64,000 bases of DNA from Cognatilysobacter terrigena. GTDB lineage: Bacteria > Pseudomonadota > Gammaproteobacteria > Xanthomonadales > Xanthomonadaceae. Below are positions 28,064-41,085 of the stretch, piece by piece (position 1 is the stretch's first letter; the number at the start of each line of letters is the position of its first letter). The notes beneath the pieces are model-generated. The model did not search any database. It saw only the letters and a list, made by a program, of their open reading frames with translations, and had not been told where the DNA came from. The translations under genes were made by a program, and so were the position numbers. Location: NCBI RefSeq assembly GCF_004361065.1, contig NZ_SELT01000006.1, positions 48,994 through 112,993 on the forward strand, written 5' to 3'.

Positions 28064-28540
28064 GTGACGGCCGATCCGCGGTTCTGGCAGCCCGATGTGA
28101 CGGTCGCGACCGTCGTCATCGATGGCGGCCGCGTGCTGGTGGTCGAGGAGAGGGTCGCCGGGCGACTCGTCCTGAACCAGCCGGCCGGCCATCTCGAACC
28201 CGACGAGCCGATCACGCACGCGGCAATCCGCGAGACGCTCGAGGAGACGGGTTGGGATGTTCGCCTCACCGGCTTCGTGGGCGCCTACCAGTGGAAGGCG
28301 CCGTCCGTCAGCCTGGCCGGCGCGGAACACACCTACGTGCGGTTCGCCTTCGTCGCCGAGCCCCTGCATTTCGATCCGTCGCGCACGCTCGATGACGGCA
28401 TCGTCCGCGCCGTGTGGATGACCCCCGCCGAACTGCAGGCCGATGCCGCGCGTCATCGCAGCCCGCTCGTCTGGCGCGTCGTGGCCGACGCCCTCGCCGG
28501 CCGACGTTTTCCGCTCGAACTGGTCACCGCGGTGGCGTGA
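28064..28540 (+). CDS. nudJ: Nudix hydrolase, NudJ-like
   Basis: Hydrolase of nucleoside di/triphosphates or HMP-pyrophosphate. It has 158 residues from GTG 28064-28066, with GGAG upstream at a good distance. The Nudix box is complete: G-x5-E-x7-REXXEEXG in [20 protein letters not shown], followed by TGW. The position directly before mnmA and hflD matches the E. coli nudJ-mnmA-hflD operon, which supports the NudJ assignment. Stop and next start overlap as TGATG, so translation is coupled to mnmA. Actual substrate is not shown by sequence. Confidence 0.9.
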   Translation: MTADPRFWQPDVTVATVVIDGGRVLVVEERVAGRLVLNQPAGHLEPDEPITHAAIRETLEETGWDVRLTGFVGAYQWKAPSVSLAGAEHTYVRFAFVAEPLHFDPSRTLDDGIVRAVWMTPAELQADAARHRSPLVWRVVADALAGRRFPLELVTAVA

Positions 28541-29655
28541 TGGCCGGCGCGCGCACCATCGTCGGGATGTCAGGCGGCGTCGATTCGTCCGTCGCAGCGT
28601 TGCGCCTGCGCGATGCGGGCGAAGCGATCGCCGGGCTCTTCATGTCGAACTGGGCCGACGACGGCAGCGGCGATTGCCGCGCCGAGGACGATCGTCGCGA
28701 TGCCGTCGCGGTCTGCGGGCGCCTTGGGCTGCCGATCCATTTCCGCGACTTCTCCAAGGAATACTGGGGCGGCGTGTTCGAGCATTTCGTCGCCGAGTAC
28801 GCCGCGGGCCGCACACCGAATCCGGACGTGCTGTGCAATCGCGAAATCAAGTTCAAGCACTTCCTCGACGCCGCGCACGATCTCGGTGCAGAGCGCATCG
28901 CGACAGGCCACTACGCGCGTGTCGACGAGCGCGACGGCCGATGGCGCCTGCTGCGCGCGCTCGACCGCAGCAAGGACCAGAGCTACTTCCTCCACCAGCT
29001 CGGCCAGCCGCAACTTGCGGCGACGCTGTTTCCGCTGGGCGAACTGCCGAAGACCGACGTCCGCCGCATCGCTGCCGACGCGGGCCTGCCGACGGCGTCG
29101 AAGAAGGATTCGACCGGCATCTGCTTCATCGGCGAACGCGACTTCCGCGAATTCCTCGGTCGTTACCTGCCGGCACGCGAAGGCGAAATCCGCACGCCGG
29201 ACGGCGTCCGCGTCGGTCGCCATCCCGGTGTCTTCTATTTCACGCTTGGGCAGCGCGAGGGCCTCGCGATCGGCGGCGTTCGCGGGCGCGAGGCGGCGCC
29301 GTGGTACGTCGTCGGCAAGGACGTCGCATCCAACGTGCTGTACGTCGAACAGGGCATCGACAATCCGTGGCTGATGTCGACGCAGCTGTCGACCGAAACG
29401 GCGCACTGGATTTCCGGCGCTCCGCCGGCGATGGAATTCGAATGCACGGCGCAGACGCGCTATCGCCAGAATGACGAGCGATGCCGCGTCCGCGTGCGCG
29501 ACGACGGCCGGCTGGACGTCGTGTTCGAGCGGCCGCAGCGCGCGGTGACGCCCGGCCAGTCGCTGGTGCTGTACGACGGCGACGAATGCCTGGGCGGCGC
29601 GGTCATCGACGCCACCGACGCTCCGCTCGACGCTTCCCGCAAGGCCGCCGCATGA
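28540..29655 (+). CDS. mnmA: tRNA 2-thiouridylase MnmA
   Basis: Puts sulfur on U34 of tRNA-Lys, -Glu and -Gln, taking it from the TusE relay. It has 371 residues from ATG 28540, which overlaps the nudix stop. The PP-loop [10 protein letters not shown] is at the N-terminus. The first catalytic Cys is in [11 protein letters not shown] and the second in [22 protein letters not shown] and the C-terminal beta-barrel ([19 protein letters not shown]) are typical. Length matches E. coli MnmA (368). The stop overlaps the hflD start as ATGA. Confidence 0.98.
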   Translation: MAGARTIVGMSGGVDSSVAALRLRDAGEAIAGLFMSNWADDGSGDCRAEDDRRDAVAVCGRLGLPIHFRDFSKEYWGGVFEHFVAEYAAGRTPNPDVLCNREIKFKHFLDAAHDLGAERIATGHYARVDERDGRWRLLRALDRSKDQSYFLHQLGQPQLAATLFPLGELPKTDVRRIAADAGLPTASKKDSTGICFIGERDFREFLGRYLPAREGEIRTPDGVRVGRHPGVFYFTLGQREGLAIGGVRGREAAPWYVVGKDVASNVLYVEQGIDNPWLMSTQLSTETAHWISGAPPAMEFECTAQTRYRQNDERCRVRVRDDGRLDVVFERPQRAVTPGQSLVLYDGDECLGGAVIDATDAPLDASRKAAA

Positions 29656-30302
29656 CCCGCACCACCTCCGAGATCGCCGCGTCGCTCGCATCGGTCGAAC
29701 CGATCTACGACCGCGTGGTTGCGCTCGCCGGCTTGCTGCAGGCGCTCGCCCAGGTGCGCCGAATTGCGGACACCGGCGAGTCGAACGAGGACATCCTCGC
29801 GACCTGCATCGGCTCGCTGTTCCGCTTCGACGCCCGCACGACCGCCGACGTCTACGGCGGCCTCGAGCACGTGCGTCCCGGCCTGCTGCTGCTTCGCGAC
29901 TACCTGTCGGGCGCGCAGCGCGACGAAGCGTTGCCGCGCCTCGCCATGCCCGTGCTGCAACTCGAGCGCCGCTTCGTGCGAGACACGGCGATGACCGACC
30001 GCGTGCGGCGCGGACTGGAAATGCTCGCGGGGCGATTCGAGGTCGATGGTGCGACGCATCCGGACGTCATCGCGCCGATCGGCCAGCTGTATTCGCAGAC
30101 GCTCAGTACGTTGAAGCCGCGCGTGCTCGTCCAGGGCAATCCGCATTACCTCGGCCAGCCGCGCGTGGTCGCCGAGGTGCGTGCGGTGCTTCTCGCCGCC
30201 GTGCGTTCGGCGGTGCTGTGGCGCCAGCGTGGCGGCAGCCTCTGGGACTTTGCGTTCCAGCGGCGCGCCATGGCCGCCGCGATCGACGCGCACCTGGGCT
30301 GA
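29652..30302 (+). CDS. hflD: HflD family lysogenization regulator
   Basis: All-helical, membrane-associated protein of 216 residues from ATG 29652. The E. coli homologue interacts with phage lambda CII, and its normal cell role is unclear. Family features are the start [24 protein letters not shown], the segment GLLLLRDYL and the C-terminal [16 protein letters not shown]. These are followed by a helix rich in Val and Arg ([18 protein letters not shown]). It is the third gene of the nudix-mnmA-hflD operon, as in E. coli. In E. coli purB follows; here the aconitase gene follows after 120 bases. Confidence 0.95.
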   Translation: MTRTTSEIAASLASVEPIYDRVVALAGLLQALAQVRRIADTGESNEDILATCIGSLFRFDARTTADVYGGLEHVRPGLLLLRDYLSGAQRDEALPRLAMPVLQLERRFVRDTAMTDRVRRGLEMLAGRFEVDGATHPDVIAPIGQLYSQTLSTLKPRVLVQGNPHYLGQPRVVAEVRAVLLAAVRSAVLWRQRGGSLWDFAFQRRAMAAAIDAHLG

Positions 30303-30422
30303 TGCTGCCCGTACGACGCCGGATGCGGCATAATTAGCCGGTTTTCCCGCGTCGATTCGTTCCGGCGGCCCCGCGCCGCCGATGCAGACCGCCGCGTTCC
30401 CTGCCGCCTCCACGGAGCCCTC

Positions 30423-33179
<2,757 letters not shown>

Positions 33180-33206
33180 GGTCGACTTCTGACAATTCGA
33201 CGGTAC

Positions 33207-33239
33207 GGAACGGGACGCTTCGGCGTCCCGTTCCATTTC
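33207..33239 (+). terminator. Hairpin terminator downstream of acnA
   Basis: An 11-bp perfect stem (GGAACGGGACG / CGTCCCGTTCC) with a CTTCGG-type loop is followed by ATTTCC, 28 bases past the stop. The T-run is short, so moderate confidence. Confidence 0.6.
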
Positions 33240-33416
33240 CGGTGGCCACTGCACGGTCGTGTCCGCTGAGCCATACAGAATCCGTCGGCGGCAGGGATCA
33301 CTTTTTCGTTGCACCGCGCCTTGCGACCGCCGCGAGGCCTATGCTCCAATCCGGCGACCGTACGGGCCCGAATCCGCACGGAACCTGCAGAAACCGCGAA
33401 AACAAGGGGAATTCGC

Positions 33417-35099
33417 ATGACGCAAGACCGGCCCTGGCTGGCGAGCTATCCCGCCGGTGTTCCGGCCGAGGTCGACGTGGACGAATACCCGTCGATCGTG
33501 TCCGTCCTGCAGAGCGCCATCGCGAAGTATCGCGAGCGCCCGGCTTTCTCCAGTCTCGGCAAGACGATCACGTACGCCGAGGTCGACGCACAGAGTGCGC
33601 GCTTCGCTGCGTATCTCCTCGGTGAGCTCAAGCTCAAGCGCGGCGATCGCATCGCGATCATGATGCCGAACTGCCTGCAGTACCCGATCGCGCTGTTCGG
33701 CATCCTGCGCGCCGGCCTGACGGTGGTGAACGTCAATCCGATGTACACCGCGCGCGAGCTGCGCCATCAGCTCGAGGACGCCGGCGCCGTCGCCATCCTC
33801 GTGATGGACAACTTCGCGCACACGGTGCAGGAAGTGCTGCACGAGACGTCGGTCAAGCACGTCATAACGACCGCGCTCGGCGACTGCCTCGATTTCCCGA
33901 AGCGCGCCGCGGTCAACTTCGTCGTTCGTTACGTCAAGAAGATGGTGCCGGATTACGACATCCCGCACGCGATCCGCTTCAACGACGTGATCGAAGCCGG
34001 CGAGAAGCTCGCGTTCAACGATGCGGACGTCGACATCGAGCCGGAAGACATCGCATTCCTGCAATACACGGGCGGTACGACGGGCGTCGCCAAGGGCGCG
34101 ATGCTGACGCACCGCAACCTCGTCGCGAACATGCAGCAGGCGGCGGCGTGGATCGGCACGAACGTGCGCTACGGCGAAGAAACGATCATCACCGCGTTGC
34201 CGCTGTACCACATCTTCGCGTTGACGGCGAACGGCCTTGTTTTCATGAAGTTCGGTGGCCTCAACCACATGATCACGAACCCGCGCGACATGCCGGGTTT
34301 CGTCAAGGAACTTCGCAAGGTTCGTTTCACCGCGATCACCGGCGTCAACACGCTGTTCAACGGCCTGCTCAATACGCCGGGCTTCGAGTCGATCGATTTC
34401 TCGACGCTGCACCTCACGCTCGGCGGCGGCATGGCCGTGCAGCGTTCGGTCGCCGATCGCTGGAAGCAGGTCACGGGCTGCACGCTGGTCGAAGCCTATG
34501 GCCTGACGGAAACGTCGCCGGCGGCGTGCATCAATCCGATGGATCTCAAGGATTACAACGGCGCGATCGGCCTGCCAATTCCGTCGACCGATGCATGCCT
34601 GAAGGATGACGATGGCAATGTCATGCCTGTCGGCGAAATCGGCGAACTGTGCATCAAGGGTCCGCAGGTGATGCGCGGTTACTGGAATCGCCCGGAAGAG
34701 ACCGCGAAGGTCATCGACGCCGACGGCTGGCTGCACACGGGCGACATGGCGCGAATGGACGAGAACGGCTTCTTCTATATCGTCGATCGCAAGAAGGACA
34801 TGATCCTCGTGTCGGGTTTCAACGTGTATCCGAACGAGGTCGAAGACGTCATCGCGATGATGCCGCAGGTGCTCGAAGTCGCTGCGGTCGGCGTGCCGGA
34901 CGAGAAGTCCGGCGAAGCGGTGAAGGTGGTGATCGTGCCGAAGGATCCGTCGCTCACCGCGGAACAGGTCATCGCGCATGCGCGCGAAAACCTCACGGGT
35001 TACAAGCTTCCCCGCTACGTCGAGTTCCGCAAGGAACTGCCGAAGACGAACGTCGGCAAGATCCTGCGTCGCGAACTGAGGCAGGCCGTCGCGGCCTGA
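33417..35099 (+). CDS. rpfB: Long-chain acyl-CoA synthetase RpfB/FadD
   Basis: Adenylate-forming enzyme that activates fatty acids to acyl-CoA. It has 560 residues from ATG 33417, with AAGGGGA upstream. The ATP/AMP signature is YTGGTTGVAKGAMLTHRNL. The adenosine-binding motif is AYGLTETSPAA; the hinge is in GWLHTGDMA and the catalytic Lys in the ending KTNVGKILRRELR. In xanthomonads the same gene is rpfB, which lowers DSF levels by diverting free fatty acids, including DSF itself, to CoA esters. The position before rpfF supports that name. A strong terminator lies after it, so rpfF is separately promoted at least in part. Confidence 0.95.
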   Translation: MTQDRPWLASYPAGVPAEVDVDEYPSIVSVLQSAIAKYRERPAFSSLGKTITYAEVDAQSARFAAYLLGELKLKRGDRIAIMMPNCLQYPIALFGILRAGLTVVNVNPMYTARELRHQLEDAGAVAILVMDNFAHTVQEVLHETSVKHVITTALGDCLDFPKRAAVNFVVRYVKKMVPDYDIPHAIRFNDVIEAGEKLAFNDADVDIEPEDIAFLQYTGGTTGVAKGAMLTHRNLVANMQQAAAWIGTNVRYGEETIITALPLYHIFALTANGLVFMKFGGLNHMITNPRDMPGFVKELRKVRFTAITGVNTLFNGLLNTPGFESIDFSTLHLTLGGGMAVQRSVADRWKQVTGCTLVEAYGLTETSPAACINPMDLKDYNGAIGLPIPSTDACLKDDDGNVMPVGEIGELCIKGPQVMRGYWNRPEETAKVIDADGWLHTGDMARMDENGFFYIVDRKKDMILVSGFNVYPNEVEDVIAMMPQVLEVAAVGVPDEKSGEAVKVVIVPKDPSLTAEQVIAHARENLTGYKLPRYVEFRKELPKTNVGKILRRELRQAVAA

Positions 35100-35124
35100 C
35101 GGTTTTCCGCCGTTTTTCCACTGA

Positions 35125-35153
35125 ACAGGCCCGCTTCGGCGGGCCTGTCTTTT
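35125..35153 (+). terminator. Rho-independent terminator of rpfB
   Basis: A 10-bp stem (ACAGGCCCGC / GCGGGCCTGT) with a TTCG tetraloop is followed by CTTTT, 26 bases after the rpfB stop. Confidence 0.85.
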
Positions 35154-35250
35154 GCATGCCCGGGCGACGTGTAGGATCGGCTGGTGGGCACCACCTGATC
35201 GCCCGCGCCCACCAGCCTCCGCGGGCGGTTCCCCATAGAGGACCCGCAGA

Positions 35251-36111
35251 ATGAGCACGATCGAATCGTTGCACCGCGCACGCCTCCACCCGACCGTACG
35301 GGTGGACTCTGACGCGAACGGTGCCGGCGACTGGCTGTACATGCACGCCGACCACGCCACCGGCATCCGCCCCTGTTTCCGCACCGAGTTGATGCACGAC
35401 ATGTGGTCGATGCTGTCGGAGGTCGGCGCGTCGCGCGATGCGTCCGCCAGCCCGCTGCGTCACATCGTGCTCGCATCCGACGCACCGGGTGCATTCAACC
35501 TCGGCGGCGATCTCGCGCTGTTCGCGAGCCTGATCCGCGCGGGCGATCGCGACGGACTGATGAACTACGCGACGCGCTGCATCGATGGCGTGCATCTGCT
35601 GCACGACGGGCTGGGCGGCGACACGCGCACGATCGCGCTCGTGCAGGGCGACGCACTCGGCGGCGGCATGGAGCTGGCGTTGGCGTGCCAGGTCATCGTG
35701 GCCGAGGAAGGCACCGAGATGGGCTTGCCTGAGGTGCTGTTCGGCCTGTTCCCGGGCATGGGCGCCTACTCGTTCCTGAGCCGCCGCGTGGCGCCGCACC
35801 AGGCCGAGCGGCTGATCCTCGAGGGCCGCATCCTGCCCGCCGAAGAGTTGCATCGCATGGGCATCGTGGACGTGCTGGCGCCCAAGGGCGAAGGCGAGCG
35901 TGTGGTGCGCGAGCTGATCCGCCAGGAACAACGTGCCCCGCATGCGCACGTCGCGCTCAATCGCGTGCGTCGCGCCGCGAAGGCGGTGAGCTACGAGGAG
36001 CTGCTGGACATCACGGCGATCTGGGTGGACGCCGCGCTGAAGCTCGACGACCGCTCGCTGCGCACGATGGAGCGCATCGTCCGCGCGCAGGCGAAGCGTT
36101 CGGCGCGCTGA
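35251..36111 (+). CDS. rpfF: DSF synthase RpfF
   Basis: Crotonase-fold enzyme that makes the cis-2-unsaturated fatty acid signal DSF from 3-hydroxyacyl-ACP, using dehydratase and thioesterase activities. It has 286 residues from ATG 35251. The two catalytic glutamates fall at Glu141 (GGGMELAL) and Glu161 (GLPEVLFG), the same numbers as in Xanthomonas RpfF. The oxyanion region GAFNLGGDLALFA and the segment FPGMGAYSFLSRR are family hallmarks. It is convergent with rpfC, with only 3 bases between stop codons. In the characterised system RpfC's receiver domain also binds RpfF and holds it in low-activity form. Confidence 0.96.
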   Translation: MSTIESLHRARLHPTVRVDSDANGAGDWLYMHADHATGIRPCFRTELMHDMWSMLSEVGASRDASASPLRHIVLASDAPGAFNLGGDLALFASLIRAGDRDGLMNYATRCIDGVHLLHDGLGGDTRTIALVQGDALGGGMELALACQVIVAEEGTEMGLPEVLFGLFPGMGAYSFLSRRVAPHQAERLILEGRILPAEELHRMGIVDVLAPKGEGERVVRELIRQEQRAPHAHVALNRVRRAAKAVSYEELLDITAIWVDAALKLDDRSLRTMERIVRAQAKRSAR

Positions 36112-36114
36112 CGC

Positions 36115-38289
36115 TCAGTCCGACCGCGACGCAGGATCGCTACGCCCGCCGCGGCTTCGCCGCGCTGCGAGGATGTCGCGCCCTTGCGTCAGGCGTTCCC
36201 GCAGGCTGTCGAGGCGCAGCCGCCATTCGCGGGAAAGCTGCCAGTCCGGCAGGCGCATCATTTCGCCTGCGAGCAGCGAAAGCCGGACGAGGCCGACGTT
36301 CCCCGCCACGCCTTTGACGGCGTGCGCGTGCTCGCGGACTTCGGTCCAGTCACCCTGCATCGCGCACTGTTCGATAAGCGCGATGCCGCGTTCGGCGTCG
36401 GCGAGGCACTCGCCGGTGAACTCGCGCTCGAACGCATCGCCCATGCCGATCGAGGCCAGCTCGTCGAGCACGGCCGGATCGAACACCGTGTCGTCGCCCC
36501 GCTCCACCGGCGCGACGGCCGGCTTGGCGGGACGGGCGACGCCGGTATCGCGTTCGGCGATGTCGGCTAGCACGTCGAGCAGCTTCGTGGTCGACACAGG
36601 CTTCGCGAGGAAGCCCCACGCACCGGCGTCGTGGCAGGCCTGGATGGCCGCCGGCGTGACGTCGGCGCTGAGGATGACGACCGGCGTGCGGACGACGTTG
36701 CCCGCCTCCATCACCCGCAGGTGGCGGAGCATGTCGACACCGCTCATGCCCGGCATGTGCAGGTCGCAGATCACGAGGTCGAAATGGGATTCGGCGAGGA
36801 GGTCGAGCACTTCCTCGGCGCCGTCCACACAGGTCGAGCGGTGGCCGGCCTTCTGCAGCAGGCGCTGCAGCACCATGCGGTTCGCCGCGTTGTCGTCCGC
36901 GACCAGCACGTGCAGGCCGCGGACGCGCGCGCGGTGGCGCAGGAACGGATTGCTGAAGGCGATGACGTTCTCGCCCAGCGGTGCATCGCCGCTCGCCGTT
37001 GCAGCGGCCTCGCCCGCGACCGGAGCGACCGGCGCGGCGACCGTCTGGAACGGCAGCTGGACCCAGAACCGCGTGCCCTCGCCTTCGGTGCTTTCGAAGC
37101 CGATCGTGCCGCCCATGGCTTCGGTCAGGCCCTTGGCGATCGTCGTGCCGAGGCCGGTGCCGCCGTAGCGGCGTGCGAGGCCGGCGTCGGCCTGTTCGAA
37201 TGCGTCGAACAGGCGACGGCGCATCGCGGTAGGAATGCCGATGCCGGTGTCGATCACCGTGAAGCGGAGGCGCGTGCGCTGGACGTCGATCGCGGCCGCG
37301 TCGACCTGCACGGTGACCGAGCCACGGTCGGTGAACTTGACCGCGTTGCCGACCAGATTGATCAGCACCTGGCGCACGTGCGCGGCATCGCCGACCACGC
37401 GCTCCGGCACGTCGTCGCCGACCAGCACGCGGTACTCGAGATGCTTGGCGCGCGCCTGCGGTTCGAGGATCAGGCCGACGCCGCCGAGCAGCTCGCGGAC
37501 GTCGAAGTCCGCCGAGTGCAGTTTGAGCTTGCCGGCCTCGATCGCGGAGATGTCGAGCACATCCTCGACGAGCCCCATGAGCGTGCGCGTCGACGCCTGG
37601 ATCGTGCCGAGGCATTCCCGTTGCTCGGCGTCGAGCTCCGTCGCGGCCAGCACTTCGGTCATGCCCGCGAGGCCGTTGAGCGGCGTGCGGAACTCGTGCG
37701 ACATGTTCGCGAGGAAGCGGCTCTTCGCCTCGTTCGCGCGTCGCGCCTCCTCGGTGGCGCGCGTAAGCGCCGCCAGCAGGCTGGTGAGGTACATCGGGAT
37801 CGCGACGAGCCCGACCAGCAGGCCGACGCCCAACGGCAGGTTCGACTGCCAGTACGGCGAACGCGCGAGCACGAGGCCGAAGGACACGAACGCCGCCGCG
37901 ACCGCGCCATTGAGATAGCGACGCCCGAAGCGCAGGCCATTGCCAACCGTCACCCACATGATCAGCACGTAGACCCAGGCGATCGGCTCGCCCATGCGGA
38001 TCATTGCGGCCGCCATCAGGCCGTAGTCTGCGGCCATGCCCACCAGGCGGCGCGCGTGGTTCTTCGACGGCGAGACGTACAGCCACGCGAGGATCACGGC
38101 GCCGATGACGAAGCCCGCCATCGTCATCGCCATGACGTCGTAGTACGCCGGGGAATGCGAGTCGTGCGGGCCGATCAGCAGGTAGGCGAGCACGACGCCC
38201 AGCGCCGCGATGCGCACCGTCGCCTGGCCGTGCTCGCTGTCCTCGCGAGTGGCGAAACGCTGGCGGATGCGGCGCAGTGCGGCGATCAC
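36115..38289 (-). CDS. rpfC: DSF sensor hybrid histidine kinase RpfC
   Basis: Membrane receptor for DSF that phosphorylates RpfG. It has 724 residues from GTG 38287-38289, which overlaps the rpfG stop as GTGA. The N-terminal cytoplasmic or juxtamembrane start [12 protein letters not shown] leads to about five membrane helices (about 25-172). The kinase domain has phospho-His198 ([12 protein letters not shown]), the N box [10 protein letters not shown], and G boxes DTGIGIP and [13 protein letters not shown]. The receiver domain has Asp509 (VICDLHMPG), and the Hpt domain has His656 (HAVKG). Domain order, His198 and size match Xanthomonas RpfC (726). There is no rpfH between rpfC and rpfG, unlike in X. 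campestris. Confidence 0.96.
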   Translation of the reverse strand: MIAALRRIRQRFATREDSEHGQATVRIAALGVVLAYLLIGPHDSHSPAYYDVMAMTMAGFVIGAVILAWLYVSPSKNHARRLVGMAADYGLMAAAMIRMGEPIAWVYVLIMWVTVGNGLRFGRRYLNGAVAAAFVSFGLVLARSPYWQSNLPLGVGLLVGLVAIPMYLTSLLAALTRATEEARRANEAKSRFLANMSHEFRTPLNGLAGMTEVLAATELDAEQRECLGTIQASTRTLMGLVEDVLDISAIEAGKLKLHSADFDVRELLGGVGLILEPQARAKHLEYRVLVGDDVPERVVGDAAHVRQVLINLVGNAVKFTDRGSVTVQVDAAAIDVQRTRLRFTVIDTGIGIPTAMRRRLFDAFEQADAGLARRYGGTGLGTTIAKGLTEAMGGTIGFESTEGEGTRFWVQLPFQTVAAPVAPVAGEAAATASGDAPLGENVIAFSNPFLRHRARVRGLHVLVADDNAANRMVLQRLLQKAGHRSTCVDGAEEVLDLLAESHFDLVICDLHMPGMSGVDMLRHLRVMEAGNVVRTPVVILSADVTPAAIQACHDAGAWGFLAKPVSTTKLLDVLADIAERDTGVARPAKPAVAPVERGDDTVFDPAVLDELASIGMGDAFEREFTGECLADAERGIALIEQCAMQGDWTEVREHAHAVKGVAGNVGLVRLSLLAGEMMRLPDWQLSREWRLRLDSLRERLTQGRDILAARRSRGGRSDPASRSD

Positions 38290-39338
38290 GTCGGCCGGCC
38301 CTGCGGATAGCGGAAGCTCTCGCAGAGCGCCTCCAGCTGGCGTCGCGCGGAGACCAGCACCTGCACGCACTGCGGGTCGAACAGGCGGCCGCGCTGCGCG
38401 TACAGATGCGCGAGCGCCGCGTCGATCTCCCACGCGTGCTTGTAGGGCTGCTCGGAAATCAGGGCGTCGAAGACGTCCGCGACGGCGACGATGCGCGCCT
38501 CGATCGGAATCGCGTCGCCGACCAGGCCATGCGGATAGCCGCTGCCATCGAAGCGTTCGTGATGGCTGAGCGCGATGCGCGCGGCGAGTTCGAGGAACGG
38601 CGTGCCGCTGCCCGACAGCAGCTCATGGCCGATTTCGGGGTGGCGACGCACCAGCGTCATCTCGTCGTCGGACAGCGGGCCGGGCTTGTGCAGCACGGCG
38701 TCGGGCAACGCGATCTTGCCGATGTCGTGCAGCGGGGTCGCCTGCTCGAGCAGGCTGACCTCGTCGTCGAACAGGCCGACGCCGCGCGCGATCATGCCGG
38801 CGACCGCCGACATGCGCTGCAGGTTCGGATGCGTGCCGCCGTCGCGGTATTCGATTGCACAAGCGAGGCGCGTCAGCATCTGCCGCTCGCGATCGGCGAT
38901 CTGTGCGAGCGTCGTCTGCAGGCGGTGTTCCAGCGACAGGGCACGCTGCTTCACGTTCTCCGACTGCTGGCGGAGCTGAAGCAGGTTGCGGCAGCGGGCA
39001 CGGAGCTCGCGCGGGCGCACGGGCTTGACGAGGAAATCGATGACGCCGGCGTCGAGCGCGGCCTGGCGGATCGGCTCGTCGCCCACCACCGTCACGAGGA
39101 TGATCGGGATGTCGCGATGGCGCGGAAGACGACGGAAGCGGCGCGCGAACTCGAGCCCGTCGATGCCGGGCATGCGGTAGTCGAGCAGCAGCAGGTCGGG
39201 GTCGTTCGAGGCGCACCAGTCCAGCGCGGCCTGCGGCTCGCCAAAATCGTGGACGCTCAGCTCGGCGCCGATGTCCTCGATGATGTGGCGCAGCATCGTG
39301 CGTGCGCTGGTCTGGTCATCGACGATGACGACATTCAT
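38286..39338 (-). CDS. rpfG: Response regulator RpfG with HD-GYP domain
   Basis: Two-domain regulator that breaks down cyclic di-GMP when phosphorylated by RpfC. It has 350 residues from ATG 39336-39338 ([16 protein letters not shown]). The receiver domain has phospho-acceptor Asp53 ([13 protein letters not shown]) and Lys105 (LVKPVRP). The HD-GYP domain has His204-Asp205 (HDIGK), HPEIGHELL, His259-His260 (SHHERFDG) and GYP at 267-269. One oddity stands out. The conserved R-D-x-E-T-G-x-H-x2-R-M segment reads [12 protein letters not shown] here, so the Glu and His that are metal ligands in characterised HD-GYP enzymes are Gly168 and Asn172. It is co-transcribed and translationally coupled with rpfC. 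Confidence 0.94.
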   Translation of the reverse strand: MNVVIVDDQTSARTMLRHIIEDIGAELSVHDFGEPQAALDWCASNDPDLLLLDYRMPGIDGLEFARRFRRLPRHRDIPIILVTVVGDEPIRQAALDAGVIDFLVKPVRPRELRARCRNLLQLRQQSENVKQRALSLEHRLQTTLAQIADRERQMLTRLACAIEYRDGGTHPNLQRMSAVAGMIARGVGLFDDEVSLLEQATPLHDIGKIALPDAVLHKPGPLSDDEMTLVRRHPEIGHELLSGSGTPFLELAARIALSHHERFDGSGYPHGLVGDAIPIEARIVAVADVFDALISEQPYKHAWEIDAALAHLYAQRGRLFDPQCVQVLVSARRQLEALCESFRYPQGRPT

Positions 39339-39465
39339 TGGACCATCCGTTGGCGAGGGGACCGGTACGGCGGCTGTGGGACCGAGGATAGCGCGCCGCC
39401 ACCGCCGTGGCACCGCGCCTGCCTCTCGACTATCGGCCGCCGGGCCGACGTACTTGAGCGCAGGG

Positions 39466-40983
39466 TCAGCCCGCGTGCTCGGGTCGCATGTACGGGAACA
39501 GCAGGACGTCGCGGATCGACGCGCGATCCGTGAGCAGCATCACGAGCCGGTCGATGCCGATCCCGAGGCCGCCCGTCGGCGGAAGGCCGACTTCGAGCGC
39601 GCGGATGTAGTCGGCGTCGAAGTGCATGGCCTCGTCGTCCCCACCCTCCTTCGCGTCGACCTGCGCTTGGAAGCGCGCGGCCTGGTCTTCGGGATCGTTG
39701 AGCTCGGAGAAGCCGTTCGCCAGCTCCTTGCCGCCCACGAACAGCTCGAAGCGGTCGGTGAGCTCCGGATCGACGTCATTGGCGCGCGCGAGCGGGCTGA
39801 CCTCAACCGGATGGTCGGTGATGAAGGTCGGCTGCACGAGCGTGTGCTCGACCGTCTTCTCGAAGATCTCGAGCAGCAGCTTGCCCCAGCCGTAGGACGG
39901 CTTGATCTGGATGCGCAGCCGCGCGCAGTGCTGGCGCATCTTCTCGAGGTCGCGCAGATCCTCACGCGCGATCTCGGGATTGTGTTCGAGCACCGCGTCG
40001 GTCATCGACCAGCGACGGAATCGCGGGCCGAGATCGATCGGCACGCCTTCCCATTCGATCGCCGTCGTGCCGAGCACGTCCTGCGCGCAATGGCGGATCA
40101 CGTCTTCCGTCAGATCCATGATCTCGGTGTACGTGGCATAGGCCTCGTACAGCTCGAGCATCGTGAACTCGGGGTTGTGACGCGTGGACACGCCTTCGTT
40201 GCGGAAATTGCGGTTGATCTCGTAGACGCGCTCGAGGCCGCCGACGACGAGACGCTTGAGATACAGCTCGGGCGCGACGCGCAGGTAAAGCTCGAGATCC
40301 AGCGCGTTGTGATGCGTGACGAACGGCTTCGCCGTCGCACCGCCGGGGATGTAATGCATCATCGGCGTCTCGACTTCGAGAAAGCGGCGCGCGTCGAGCC
40401 ACGCACGCATCGCACGGATGATCTTGCTGCGCTTGACGAAGACGTCGCGCGATTCCGGCGTTACGATCAGGTCGACGTAGCGCTGGCGGTAACGCTGCTC
40501 GATGTTGGCCATGCCATGGAACTTGTCCGGCAGCGGACGAAGCGCCTTGGTCAGCAGTCGAAGCGACGCCGCCTTGACCGACAGCTCGCCGGTGCGCGTT
40601 CGCGTGAGTTCGCCTTCGACGGCGACGATGTCGCCGAGGTCGAGGTTCTTGAAGACGTCGAACGCGTCGCCCAGCAGGTCCTTCTTCAGCCACAGCTGCA
40701 CGCGGCCCGACTCGTCCTGGATCTGCGCGAAGCCGGCCTTGCCCATGTCGCGCTTGAGCAGAACGCGACCGCCCAATGCAACGCGGCGCGGCTCCGCTTC
40801 GAGCGATTCCGCGGTCCAGCGTTCGGCATCGGCGAATTCCGACTGCAGATCGCCCGCGAAGTGCGCGCGCTTGAAGTCGTTCGGGAATGCGATGCCGCCC
40901 TCGCGAAGCTGCGCGAGTTTCGCGCGCCGCTCGGCGATCAGGAAGTTCTCGTCGGTCGGCGGCGTGGCGGTGGTGTCGGTCAT
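39466..40983 (-). CDS. lysS: Lysyl-tRNA synthetase, class II
   Basis: Charges tRNA-Lys. It has 505 residues from ATG 40981-40983. The N-terminal OB-fold anticodon domain (about 65-150, [21 protein letters not shown]) is followed by the class II core. Motif 1 includes [16 protein letters not shown]. Motif 2 is [22 protein letters not shown]. Motif 3 is [13 protein letters not shown]. Length equals E. coli LysS (505). It sits between rpfG and prfB, as in the Xanthomonas rpf region. prfB and lysS are neighbours in E. coli as well. The 102-base gap to prfB leaves room for a separate start of transcription. Confidence 0.98.
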   Translation of the reverse strand: MTDTTATPPTDENFLIAERRAKLAQLREGGIAFPNDFKRAHFAGDLQSEFADAERWTAESLEAEPRRVALGGRVLLKRDMGKAGFAQIQDESGRVQLWLKKDLLGDAFDVFKNLDLGDIVAVEGELTRTRTGELSVKAASLRLLTKALRPLPDKFHGMANIEQRYRQRYVDLIVTPESRDVFVKRSKIIRAMRAWLDARRFLEVETPMMHYIPGGATAKPFVTHHNALDLELYLRVAPELYLKRLVVGGLERVYEINRNFRNEGVSTRHNPEFTMLELYEAYATYTEIMDLTEDVIRHCAQDVLGTTAIEWEGVPIDLGPRFRRWSMTDAVLEHNPEIAREDLRDLEKMRQHCARLRIQIKPSYGWGKLLLEIFEKTVEHTLVQPTFITDHPVEVSPLARANDVDPELTDRFELFVGGKELANGFSELNDPEDQAARFQAQVDAKEGGDDEAMHFDADYIRALEVGLPPTGGLGIGIDRLVMLLTDRASIRDVLLFPYMRPEHAG

Positions 40984-41085
40984 CGGAGGTTCGCTGCGGA
41001 GCCCGGCGTCGCGCCGGGCGATCGTTTCGGAAGAAAGGTGACTGTAGCGGGCGACGCGCCTCCGCGACGGCGGAGGCGCGCACGA

